Source: Blasia pusilla
Lineage: Eukaryota > Marchantiophyta > Marchantiopsida > Blasiales
Reading direction: 5' to 3'
Assembly: GCA_050084515.1 (NCBI GenBank)
Contig: CM114275.1
Coordinates: 26,474,001 to 26,538,000 of the forward strand
DNA: 64,000 bases
The position numbers and the translations under genes were made by a program. The stretch's first letter is position 1, and each line of letters begins with the position of its first letter. The notes under the pieces are model-generated. The model ran no database searches. It was not told the DNA's origin and saw nothing but the letters and a program-made list of their open reading frames with translations. Shown piece after piece: positions 22,675 through 33,291 of this stretch.

Positions 22675-23632
22675 TGTCGTGACCCTCATGACCAAACGAG
22701 TGCCAAGCGGAACATCGGAACATTAGCGGGCTCACGCTAAGATGGTTTGCGCATTGGAGTAGTCTCAAAGATGAGACAAGAGACAAGACGAGAGCGAGGC
22801 GTCGCGTTTCAGATGTTGTGGTCGCGACCGAGAACCTGGACCAAACGCGGAATGAGACTTGAAAGAAGTCGAGTCTAGGAAGTGGGTTGCTAAAGGAAGA
22901 ATCCGGATTTGGAACGCCACTAGCGTTTGAGAGTTTGCGACTGTATTTATGGCCATAACTTTTAGCGCCAAGATGCGTTTGGATTAAATAAGGGTGCGTT
23001 AGAAAGCTTATGGAAAGACGGTTCAAATGCACTAAAGATCTTTGCAAAAGCTTTAGCAGAGGCTGAAACAACCTGGAAACAACTATAAGTAGAGTCGGGT
23101 TGAGGGCCACAATGAAGGGCCCGACCCTCCTTTTCAAGGGGGGTTATTGGAGAACCCCATAAGTACTAGTAAGGGGGAAGGTCTTTGAGAGTGCTTGGAT
23201 CCCAAACCCCACTTTGGGCGCCGCGGGGCGGCTCAAGGGCATGGAACGGAACGCAAGTTTGGGAGTTGGGTTAGAAAACCTTCACCAAGTCTATTGAGGC
23301 GATTTTAGACATCCCTCTTGGATTTCACCCTGCGACTCAATTACTTGGGTCTCGGTTTGGAACTCACACAAGGTCCGTTGAACAGTTGGGATTGCTAGGC
23401 GTGCAAGTGCCGTTTCAGATCCCTGGACTAACCAGGAAGTCTGTTCCAAGTTTTGAAGGACTTGCCATGTTTTGGAAACTAGGAACTAAGGAAGGTTGAG
23501 CTTGATGAGACGCCGAGTTGAGAACTCGGTGGGTTGGAACACTGGTTGGCCCAGACCCGACTAACAAGAGTGCGTGTTTGGGTGCAGATCAGCGATGAGA
23601 TCGTGACCTACTGAACGTACGCTTCCGCAACA
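22675..23632 (+). repeat. Gypsy LTR (copy B), complete
   Basis: 958 bp, starting TGTCGTGACCCTCATGACC and ending GCTTCCGCAACA. It is a diverged copy of 27877-28902 in the opposite orientation. A purine tract precedes it. It is followed by CTAAATATTGATGTTCAAGG, which resembles the leader adjoining copy C. Confidence 0.85.
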
Positions 23633-23682
23633 CTAAATATTGATGTTCAAGGAGAGTAGGGGCGCGACATTAGTTGAGCCTT

Positions 23683-24564
23683 GGCGAGACTTTTCCTCGC
23701 TCGCTCTTGTCGTTCCTGCATTTCCACTAACAAACATTCCGCCGTTGCTTGACGAGTGTGTGCCGATATAGGGCCCCTTGAAAGAGCTAAGTCAAGAGGC
23801 CCTTCTGGTTCTCTTTGATACGCCAGAAGAAACGGAGATTCTACAGTTGCAAAATGCTTAGTTGAGTTGTAACAATACTCAGCCATACTTAGCCACTTGG
23901 CCCAATCTCTTTGGTCTGCACTCACATAATTCCGTAAGTATTGGTTTATGACTGAGTTTACTTTTTCCGTTTGCCCATCCGTTTGAGGATGGAAGGCTGT
24001 ACTAAAGCTGAGTTTGGTGCGGAACCTCCTGAATAGATGTTTCCAAAAGGCATTGGAAAACTTCGGATCTCGATCGGACACAATGGTCCTAGGCAATCAG
24101 TGAGCTCGCTACCAACCATCGAGGAACAGTCGGGAAGTCGTGTAGGCCGTCGCAGACTCTCTCGTCGGCACAAACCTCCCCAACTTGCTAAACCGATCAA
24201 CTATCACAAGTATAGCGTTGTATCCCTCAGATTCCGGAAGACTTGTAATGAAATCCATGCTAATGCTTTGCAAGGGTCCCTCCGGGATTGGCAAAGGATG
24301 AAGTAAGCCTTGTTTCTTTGCATAAGAAACTCGGTTCGCCTGACAGGTCACGGAGGTTTTCACATATTGAGCAACATCTTCCTTCATGTTGGGCCACAAG
24401 AACCTTTTGGCCAAACCAGCAAGAGTGGATTTCTCCCCTTTGTGTCCCGCCAAAGGTCCATCATGACATTCCACAAACACTTTGGTCTGTAGCTTGCCTT
24501 GGCCTACATAGATCCTGCTCTGCTTAAACCTTAGCAAGCCGTGTCTCAAACTCAGATTTGCCAC
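23683..24564 (-). pseudogene. Gypsy integrase (zinc-binding and core domains)
   Basis: The HHCC region reads HDGPLAGHKGEKSTLAGLAK, then FLWPNMKEDVAQYVKTSVTC, in which the first zinc cysteine has become Ser. Core residues are MDFITSLPES (first Asp), SDRDPKF (second Asp) and QTDGQTEKVN (Glu). Two stops lie near 24090-24110 between the first and second Asp. The protein is truncated after ARKSLAKAQ. Confidence 0.88.
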
Positions 24565-24591
24565 CTTCTCGCCCCGCTTTGACTTCCCAAG

Positions 24592-26378
24592 TCACTCCCT
24601 CGCTTGCGCATCCTTCATGTATCCTTCCCGAATCCTTCTTTCCAGGTCTGTTTCATTAGGGAACATTGCTCTCAACACTTGTGTCGTCGATGGCATATGC
24701 TCATCCCTACGACTTAACGCATCTGGAATGACATTGTCTTTCCCCGGCTTGTGGATTAGCTCCACATTCGTCAACGCCAAGGTATCATGCCATTGAAGTT
24801 TCTTTGGTGTTACGCGATATTGGGTCTCAAAATACTTGAGCGATATGTTATCGGTGAATACTCGAGTCTTGTTAAGTCCCAGATAGTGACGCCACTTCCT
24901 CAAGCATTGAACCACCATGAAAAACTCTTTCTCATGAGTGGGCCATCTCCTTTCGGTGTTGCTAAGCTTCTTGCTCTCGTATGCTACAGGTCTTCCTTTT
25001 TGCACCAACATTCCTACAATCGCGAAATCACTAGCATCCTCAAACTCCGCCAGCTTCAGAACAGGTTCCTGCGAGAGGATCTCTTTGACTCGATTGAATG
25101 CTTTATCCACTTCCTTGGTCCATGTAGTGTTGGAAAACTTTGCGGTCCAATCCGTGAGAGGTTTCACTATTCCCAAAAAGTTCTTCACGTATGTCCGATA
25201 AAACTGGACCGCTCCGATGAACCTCCTCATCCCCTTCACCGTGGAAGGCAGTTCCCATTCGTAAATTGCGCTTACCTTCTCCATATCTGGTCTCACTCCA
25301 TCTGCGCTAACCACACGTCCCAAGAACTTGATCTTCATCAAACCAAACTCACTCTTATCTGCATTCGCATCCAGCTTGTTCGCCCTAAGTATCTCAAACA
25401 CCGTTTTCAAATGTCGAGTGTGCTCCTCTAGTGTTTTCGAATAGATGAGTATGTCATCAATATAGATGATCACAAACTCATCCGTCTCCCTATGAAAGAT
25501 GGAGTTCATCAAAGTGGTGAATGTTGGAGGCGCATTACAAAGACCGAGAGGCATAACCACAACTCGAACGAATTGTATCTTGTTTTACACGCAGTCTTCT
25601 CTACATCCGCTTCGGCAATCCGAATCTGGTAATATCCTGATTTCAGGTCAATCTGGCTGAAATCCTTGGCACCCGAAAATCAATCAAAGAGGTCATCCAT
25701 CCTTGGGAGAGGATAGTTGTTCCTTACCGTCACTTTATTCAGCGCCTGGTAATCAACATAGAGTCTCAACTTCCCATCCTTCTTCTTCACAAAGAGGATG
25801 GGCGCCCCATAAGGTGACTTGCTAGTTTGCATGTAACCCCTCTCTAGGAGTTCACCCAACTGTTTCTTCAACTCAACAAGTTCCTCTTGATTCAACCTAT
25901 ATGGTGCCTTTGAAGGTGGTTGAGATCCGGGTATCACCTCAATCTTATGATCAACCGCCCTATGTGGTGGCAACTCAATCGGAAGCTCCTTAGTCAACAC
26001 ATCTCCAAATTCTTTCACAACTCTCTTGAGTTTTTCAGGGATTCCCCTTAAAGCTGAGTTTTGATCTCTACGTCTCGCGCTTGCATCATCCTCTACTTCT
26101 CTCATCAAACGAAAGAATCCTTCCTCCAACTCGGCCAAACTCGTCCTCGTGATGGCGTTCACCAACTCCGTCTTCCTAGGAACCTCACAAACCAATCTGA
26201 TGTCCGTCCGTTTGCCGTTAACCAAGATGCTCAACCTCAAAGGTCTTCGCCTTAGTTCCACCTCATACGCATCCAAGAACGTGTTCCCCAAGAGTTCGTT
26301 GATTCCGTCCATGTCGCAAACTGTGAAATTCTCCTTCAACTCAAATACCCCACAACTAGCCCTAAAACCAGATCTCAA
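24592..26378 (-). pseudogene. Gypsy reverse transcriptase and RNase H
   Basis: 26378-25680 carries the RT N-terminus ([60 protein letters not shown]). A TGA at about 25680 and a one-base deletion near 25560 separate it from 25560-24592, which holds MPLGLCNAPPTFTTLMN, the catalytic YIDDILIYSK, and RNase H with DASDFAIVGMLVQ and VFTDNISLKYF. Only these two small lesions break the enzyme, so this copy is less decayed than the Copia element. Confidence 0.9.
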
Positions 26379-26414
26379 GTCTGGTGGGCCTTGCCTCCCG
26401 CTAATCCTACCCTA

Positions 26415-26560
26415 ACGGGTTCATTCGCCTTGGTGGTTGGCAATCCCAACGTTTTCACGATTCTCGGACTCAAGAATGAGTGCGAAGCTCCTGTATCAAC
26501 GAGCAATATCACATCGTGATTAGCGATCCTGGATCCTAGGTAAACCAAATTGGGCGTTCT
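26415..26560 (-). pseudogene. Gypsy aspartic protease segment
   Basis: The minus strand reads DVILLVDTGASHSFLSPRIV followed by KTLGLPT. The D-T-G-A-S catalytic motif is intact. It links the zinc-knuckle block to the RT block. Confidence 0.85.
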
Positions 26561-26599
26561 CTTGGTGACTTGGAGAGATGTATCTAGATCTCCCGCCGA

Positions 26600-27689
26600 T
26601 TAGTGCTTAGCAGCAAACGCAATCATACTCAGTTTACTAACCTTGGGCCTAACACATTCCTTAGCCATATGCCCAGGTTCGCCACAGTTGTAGCAAATCA
26701 CTTTGGCATTCGTTGACTTCGTGAATGGTGGCCCTCTTGGCTTCACGTTGAGTTCCACTCGTTTTGCTGTTGGGGCAAGAGACCCTCCGTGGTCGCGCTC
26801 ACCCTCATTCCAAACCCTCTTGGATATCCCTTTGTTTTTCGGTAACTTAGAAAAAAAATTTGGCTCAAAGGGTTTCTGGTGTTGGACTTCATCGTCTCCA
26901 ATCCGCTCTGCTAGCCTCAAAAGATCTGCGCACGTCTCTGGGATGTGAGGCATACGAAAGAGGGCCTTTTTGGCGCTTAGTTTGAGTCCACTCTAGAAGA
27001 TCACCTTTTCGTATGTTCATCCGTGGAAATTGCACTCATGAGTGCACTAAACTCTCGCACATAAGTGCCAAGGGATCCACTCTGGCGCAACCTCACAACC
27101 TCCATGCCATTGCGATACTCGTGATATTCCGGAGTGAATCGGTTCCCAATCAACTCCTTGAAATCTTCCCAACTCAACGTTTTCCCACGGCCTAGATGTT
27201 CTTTACGGTGAGCCTTCCACCAATGGAGAGCGTGATCCTTTAGAAACGTGACCGCTATAGTCACCTTGTCTGTTCATCTTCCTTTTGTGCTTTGAAATAA
27301 AGTTTGAGTTCCGTTAGAAACTCGCTTACTTTCCGAGAACGCCCCCTTCCTGTGAATGGCGTTGGCAAATTTATCTTACAAAGCTTCTTGCCGGAACTAG
27401 AGGCTCCATTTGACTTGAATTCCATTATCACCTCACCTTGCTCTGTTCAGCCATCTCGTCCGCCATCACCTTCATCAATCCCATCATTTGGATATAAAAG
27501 GCCGGATCGTTTGAGTTTGGAACCGAAGGTCCCGCGGAAAGATTTTCGGTTGGAACATCCTCATGTCTGGGACTCAACACTTCAGGAGTCACAATTTCCA
27601 CCTCCGACTCTCGGTCCGTCATTGATTCGTCTCTCGGCTTTTTTGCTTTGACTCGCGGTTTCCCTTGTTCTTCGCCCTTGGTCGCCATT
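26600..27689 (-). pseudogene. Gypsy gag with zinc knuckle
   Basis: The N-terminal charged part (27689-27428) is followed by the retrotrans_gag domain 27264-27001 (LKDHALHWWKAHR, WEDFKELIGNRFTPEYH, VREFSAL). Next comes 26953-26600, with ETCADLLRLAERIGDDEVQ and a perfect CCHC knuckle, CYNCGEPGHMAKEC. Frame changes between blocks indicate decay, but every gag landmark is present. Confidence 0.85.
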
Positions 27690-27876
27690 TGCGAGTCTTC
27701 GATTTCTCACATCTCCTCCTCGCCTCTTGCGTTCCTCCTCAGGTGTCCCGGTCTTCCGGCTACCTTGAGTTCTCCCCAAACATCCAAATCTTCTACGACC
27801 CCAAGTTCATGCTCATCAAAGATTTCCTCTTATACCACGTGTCGTGCGCCTACTCTCCTTGAACGTTAATCTTGTT

Positions 27877-28902
27877 TGTTGCGGAAGCGTGTGTTCAATA
27901 GGTCACGCTCTCAACGCTGATCTGCATCCAAACACGCACTCAGGTTATTCGGGTCTTGGATCAATCAGCGGGCTTACTTTCTGAGTTCTTGTCTCAGACT
28001 CTCATCAAGCTCAACCTTCCTAGTTTTGCGATTTACAACACGGGCAAGTCTCGAAAGAATCGGGACAGACTTTCTGGTCGGTTTAAGAACCTGAAACGGC
28101 GTTTCAGGTAGGCGCACACTTGGATTCCAACCCGAGGGTTTCGACTTTGTATGCCACACTTGGATTCCAACCCGAGATACACTTTGTGTGAGCCTTGGTG
28201 AGGAACTCATTGGATGTCCATCGAATCGTTGAAACCGCCAAGCGCGAAACACTGTTTCAGGTTTGGGTTTCGAGTTCCAACGCCAAACTCCCGTTCCACC
28301 CCTGCCTCTGAAACGCCATTTGGCACCCAAAGTGGGGATTCGTGTTCCGAGACATCTCGGAGAGACTCCTCCCTTACTAGTACTTCTGGGGATCTCCGAA
28401 ATCCCCCTACATTTAGGGAAAGACACTCAGGCCTCTCCAATTGGCCCTCAACCCGATTGCTCTCTCTGTCTTTTTCGGCCAATAACGGCTTGTACTTATG
28501 TGTTTGCTAAGATCTTTGGTGCGTTGGAAGCGTCTCAAGATAAGCTTTCCAACACGCCCTTACTTGTCCCGAGTGCTTCTTGGAGCTCAAGGTTATGGTC
28601 CTAAACAGAGTCAGATTCTCCCAAACGCTAGTCGTGTTCCAAATTGGTTCTCACCTCTTTGGCAACCAACCTCCCAAGACTCAACTCATCTCAAGTCTTG
28701 GCTCGCGTTTGGTCTAGGTTTCCTGGTCGAGACCACTAAAGCATGAAACGCACAACTCTGTTCCACGTTTCATCTCTTGGACTTTTCCAACAGACCTTTC
28801 CAAACGCCTCTCCAAAGCGCAAACCTCGCAACGTGAGTTCACTTGAGTTCTGATGTTTTGCTTGGCGCCTAATGGTGTTGTTTGGTTATGAGGGTCGCGA
28901 CA
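27877..28902 (-). repeat. Gypsy 5' LTR (copy C)
   Basis: 1,026 bp. Read on minus it starts TGTCGCGACCCTCATAACC and ends GCTTCCGCAACA. It adjoins the gag leader at 27876 and the Helitron helicase at 28903. Relative to copy A it carries a 72-bp inverted segment at 28154-28225. Confidence 0.88.
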
Positions 28903-28918
28903 TCATCACTATTGATTG

Positions 28919-30311
28919 ATAAACTACAGACAAAAAATGGAAGTATATTAGAAGTTGTAATACTTAGAGTAATTCAAATTTCTTTATGAACATAATTCAA
29001 GCTAGTAAAATGACTAATGGCACTTACTTGCAAGTAGAGCTCTCATGAAGATTGATGGGAATCTTGAAGCATGAATGAGAAATGCGTCCTCCGTCTAACA
29101 ATAGAGCAGCTATTCCAGATGATGCTATGGCCAAAGCTATACCTCTTGCACTCCTTACACTTGCAAGGAGAAGATTATATAAAAAGGGTTTTCCCATTCC
29201 ACCTGGACCATCAATGAAAAATAATTTTGGAGATGATGGAGCATTTGCACATGTTTGATTAAGCTCATCATGTATAGCGTCCCAAATAATACGTTGTCCT
29301 TCATTAAGACACGCTTCTCCCAATTGCTCTTGCTCAAATAATTCTTCCATATCATATAATAGCTCTTGTTCCTCCAAATATGAGTGTGAATGAAGGCTCT
29401 GGAAATTAGCTTGGGGCATGTCTGGAAGGTCGGACAGTCTCTTTCCTTGATCTTGTAAATAACAATGGAATTCCAACAATGCAGTATTAACTATGGCATC
29501 ATCAACGGGAAGATTAGGGATTCATATTTTTTGCAATAAGAGTTCCAAAAATGCCCCAAATCATGATGAGTAGGTTGAATAATTAATAGAAGATACAATA
29601 AGGAATGTCGAATACTTAATAGAAGATACTATTAGGAAGAAAATGAATGATGTAAAGAATTCTTACCTGACATTTCTCATATAAGAGATCTTCTACCAAT
29701 GGAACCAAGAATTGACTCCATAGTCTAGCAAGTTCAGCAAGTGTGTTTTACGCTAGAATAATTGCTAAAAGACAGTAAAGTGAGGAACCTGTACGAATCA
29801 AAAAAGATTCTTTAAAGCAAGAGAAGATTTTCCTATCATCCTCAAGAAGTCCCAGTTGGATAGGAACCTCCTTAAAAGTTGGACATATTACCCTATGAAT
29901 AGTTCTTAAGCATCTGTATGTAGTTGCTCCTCAAGCATAATGGAGGAGTAATCTCAACCAATGACATTCTCCTTCACTTATGAATAAGTAGAATAATTAG
30001 CTCATCCCAATATAAATACACTATTTTTTGAGGTTGGTATATATTAGCAAAATATTTACAAAGGATTTTTGAGTATTTACTTGGATGAGTAAGATATAAG
30101 CGGCCAATGGGATGACCACAACCATTTATATTTTGTATCCTACGAATCCATGTCTACTCCAACAATAATATAAAGGAAAATCTATATATAAATATTGTTG
30201 AGCGCTGGACTCAAATAAATTGGTTGCAAACGATTGGGTCAAGGTTGTCTCTCTTTTTTGTTGCAAAATATCTTGAGGAGCATTGAGGAAAGTATAGCAG
30301 CCATGGGTCAC
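28919..30311 (-). pseudogene. Pif1-like Helitron helicase, N-terminal part
   Basis: 30311-30126 and the following frames show DILQQ, YLYIDFPLYYCW, GHPIGRLYLTHPSK and the block CHWLRLLLHYA, RCLRTIHRVICPTFKEVPIQ, LGLLEDDRKIF typical of plant Helitron helicases. 29479-29024 contains the N-terminal NEGQRIIWDAIHDELNQ and a Walker A box FIDGPGGMGKPFLYN, where KT is replaced by KP. A GT donor follows STCK at 29036. The next exon begins after an AG near 28924 and is cut by the LTR insertion at 28902. Confidence 0.85.
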
Positions 30312-30329
30312 GTGGGCAAGTAGTTATGA

Positions 30330-31520
30330 TTGCCTACACCACCTGTGTGGCAACATGGATTCCGAGAGAGGAGTGTGGCACCACGAGCTCAGGGATGTTA
30401 TTGTGACCACGTGCCGCGTACAGGGATCCACGCCATCATATATGGCATAGTAACAGCCGCCATGAGTTATTTGTTGGGCATGTGGTGGAGCCCATTTCCA
30501 ACAAGATTGCACGAGTCTTGGTATTGGATGTGTGCCTCAAATTGGAGGAGGAGATGGGCCCGTACCAAGAGTCTACTAGTACGACAATTGTCAACAATAT
30601 GGTCATATACGCGCCATATATTTTAGCTTTCACCCTGAGTTACACCCAGACCGAGGGCCGAAGGGGGCAACTCCTTGTCCCCCAACAATATCTCCTGGCG
30701 CACGACCTCTAGGCCCACACGGACAGCCAACTTGCTCTGGATTTGCTCAAGGGGATGGTGGATATGCTTGTGGAGGAGATAGAGGTCTGCCACCTAGACG
30801 CGTCGAAGGAGACGAAGGGTGTGAGGTTGGGATGGCTGCTCAGATAGAGCAGTTATGGCAGCACATTGCCGCAATGGCATTGCAATTTCCTAATGCTCCG
30901 ACATTGCCATCGACGTCTTATGGAGTAGCTAGAGGCATGGAGGATTCTGGTTGGATATGTAGGGCTCCAAAGATGAAGGCAACCGCTGTTTTTACTTGAG
31001 GAGCAGTTGTAGAGTTAGATCCGCAACAAGGGGTGGCCAAGAAATAAACCAGGCTCTCTCAGTATTTTACATTGTCCGAGGCGATAAGGATCCCATCGAT
31101 AGGTCTTGATCAAAGTTCCCGAAGAGTGGATTTTGTTGGTGTGCAAGCACGGATGGCAATGGGAGAAGCGAGTATGAGGGCTCCTATTGCTTATGCTCAG
31201 GGGGAGCCCGTGTCAATTGTGTTGTTGGGGTCAACCACTACGATGTGCCACGCCCCATGGTTTTCCGCTTCCAATGTTACGAAGTAGGGAGGTACGCCAA
31301 CCAAGGTTTTCTGGCTGGCCGCTACGGTGTGTGAGTATAGAGTTGGTGGTACTACATAACTTATAAAGGTGGTTGTAGAGGAGGTGGTGGACTTGCCCTT
31401 GGAGCCTCTGCTTGGGCTGTCAGATTGATGGCAGGTTAATGTTGTGGCTACTAGGATGGCAGAGTTGCCAACTAGACACATGATAGATGTCATATCTGAG
31501 TAGAACACCAATTTCAATAA
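30330..31520 (+). pseudogene. Decayed retrotransposon gag-like region
   Basis: Plus-strand fragments in changing frames include VVEPISNKIARVLVLDVCLK, LEEEMGPYQESTSTTIVNNM, GQLLVPQQYLLAHDL and DSQLALDLLKGMVDMLVEEI. A degenerate zinc-knuckle-like FQCYEVGRYANQ lies near 31260-31310. Many stops are present. It most likely derives from an LTR-element gag, possibly the PHD-bearing gypsy family, but I cannot prove the link. Confidence 0.45.
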
Positions 31521-31619
31521 ATGTGGTGTCTTAGAAAACTCGATTTTGTTCTAATATGATTATTACCACACTAGGACATGGGAGTACAACTTATGTTTTA
31601 CCCTCTATGTCAACCATGT

Positions 31620-32095
31620 TTATGGCTTAGGGTTTAGGGTTTGTAGCTTAGGGTTTAGGGTTTTTGGCTTAAATTGTAGGGTTTAGGGTTTATGGCTTAG
31701 GGCTTAGGGTTCATTGCTTAGGTTCTAGGGTTTTTGGTGTTTTGCTTAGGGTTTTGGGCTTTTTGCTTAGGGTTTAGGGTTTTTTTGCTTAGGGTTTAGG
31801 GATTAGGGTATAAGGTTTTTGACCAAGGATTTAGGGTGTATTGCTTAGGTTCTAGGGTTTAGGGTTTTTCTCTTAGGGTTTAGGGTTTTTGGCCTAGGGA
31901 TTAGGGTTGATTGGTTAGGTTTTAGGGTTTAGGATGTTTGGCTTAGGGCTTAGGGTTTTTTGCTTAGGGCTTAGGGTTTTTGGCTTACACGTTAGGGTAT
32001 AGGGTGGTTGGTCTAGGGTTTAGGATTTTTGGCTTAGGGATTGTGGTTTAGGGTTTTTGGCCTAGGGTCTAGAGTTTTTGTCTTAAACCAATAGG
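31620..32095 (+). repeat. Degenerate interstitial telomeric repeat (TTTAGGG)
   Basis: About 475 bp made largely of TTTAGGG and TTAGGG variants, with a recurring longer unit of the form TTTTTGGCTTAGGGTTTAGGG. TTTAGGG is the common plant telomere repeat. The array is imperfect throughout, so it is old and not a chromosome end. Confidence 0.9.
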
Positions 32096-32725
32096 TTGTG
32101 GGAGTTACTATCATATAGAATGGAGTCTTACTTAAGGAAACCCGGTTTTTATCTAAAGTCCAAATGGATGAATTAAACTTCATTGTGCAAGTTATAGCAC
32201 GATACTTAACAATAAAATTTAAAATTGGAAGAACATGGAATCCGATTCCAATTCGGAAAGCTTCTACAAAACCATTTTATTCAATAATCTCATACCATAT
32301 GTAGAAATATAAAGAATCTTTATAATATCAAATGATGACTCTCAATAACATTACATTAAATTGTTTCAAAGGCTTACAGTAATTATGTTGTTGGTACTAG
32401 TCATCTCTATCTTCTAGTACTAGGTTAGTGCCAAAAGTTATTCTAGACTTTACAAAATTAGCCACGTTAATGGGGATACTCACTAGTCCACCCTCTATTG
32501 CATATGTTGAATTAGCAAAAGATGCTAGAACCGAGTCATGTAGACACAACATTGGTTTTTCACTATTATTCTTCTCCCATTTTTTTACATCCCAATTATG
32601 ATATCTCCTACTTGGGGCTATGTTCCCTCTTCAGAATGTATTCAATGGCCACCAATACTGAATTTTGAAATTTGTATCTTCACTTGATGGATTACTCCGC
32701 TGTCGTGTAGTAAAACCAGCCAGTG
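32096..32725. other. AT-rich spacer
   Basis: AT-rich with no supported gene or repeat ends. Confidence 0.5.
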
Positions 32726-33291
32726 TGTAAACTCCTTCCTCGTTAAGTATTAGATAGAGTTTTATTAGTATTAAGTAAATTAGCTTAGGAACAAGAAATT
32801 CCCATGTTTAAACCTCTTTATGGTGCCTCTTTTATGCGGGCCCAACTTTAGGAAAAGAGATAATAAATAAAAGATGACTTTATAAAAGTAAAGTAGTGAG
32901 GTTGGTGCTTTAATGAAAAGCAAAAGTAGTCTTGGTTGGTGGTTAGGTTAGTTGGGGTAATTTGGAAAATATCAAGTGGGTAAAAGAGGATATTTTGGAA
33001 GAGATAAGAGGAAATCTACTTGTGTCAAAATATGATTGGCTAAGCCTTGATAGGAAGCCATATGGCACAAGATAAGATTAGCTTTATTTCGTACTCTTGT
33101 GGATCTCTTGTGAGTATATATAAAGAGGAGGGACCTTCAAGGGTTCATCACCTTCTATTCCACATCTTGAGTCTCTCGTGTCACTCTTGAGTGTATGGCT
33201 TTGGGATTACTTGCTCTTCCAATGAAAGTGGATCACCCTTCTTGGGAGAGTAACTTGACCATGGTCTATTCTTCAAGAGGTTTCTAAAGTG
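32726..33291 (+). repeat. LTR-like dispersed repeat, copy 2
   Basis: Collinear with 8385-8951, same orientation, starting TGTAAACTCCT. It shares the TATA-like segment and ends at GAGGTTTCTAAAGTG. The two copies are about 24.3 kb apart and their flanks are unrelated. Confidence 0.7.

Larger units (their letters stand above)
21137..23632 (+). mobile_element. Chromovirus (Ty3/gypsy) 3' end, plus strand
   Basis: Contains the integrase C-terminus, a chromodomain, a 690-bp tail, a purine tract (AAAGAGGGGTGAG, ending at 22674) and a complete LTR (22675-23632). The 5' portion of the element is absent. The LTR is followed by leader-like sequence matching the leader inside the 27877-28902 LTR, as in tandem elements sharing one LTR. 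Confidence 0.8.
23683..27689 (-). mobile_element. Ty3/gypsy element body, minus strand (gag to integrase core)
   Basis: The order on minus is gag (27689-27001), zinc knuckle and protease (26953-26415), RT/RNase H (26378-24592) and integrase (24564-23683). Its 5' LTR is 27877-28902. The integrase is cut off within the basic helix after SLAKAQ at about 23683, where it meets the head-to-head plus-strand LTR leader. The C-terminal integrase, any chromodomain and the 3' LTR are missing at this junction. Confidence 0.88.
16847..30311 (-). mobile_element. Helitron (3' part with Pif1-like helicase), interrupted by LTR elements
   Basis: On minus the 3' terminus is a short hairpin (CCCT/AGGG arms, plus 16858-16861 and 16871-16874) followed by CTAG at 16850-16847 and then T, the Helitron signature. 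Moving inward on minus come the C-terminal helicase blocks (17048-18160), then foreign LTR-element DNA (18167-28902), then the N-terminal helicase blocks (28919 to about 30311). The Rep/HUH domain and a 5' TC terminus are not found, so the element is truncated at about 30311. Confidence 0.75.

Noticed and set aside
31620-32095. A true chromosome end
   Set aside because: The repeats are degenerate and flanked on both sides by ordinary DNA, so it is interstitial.
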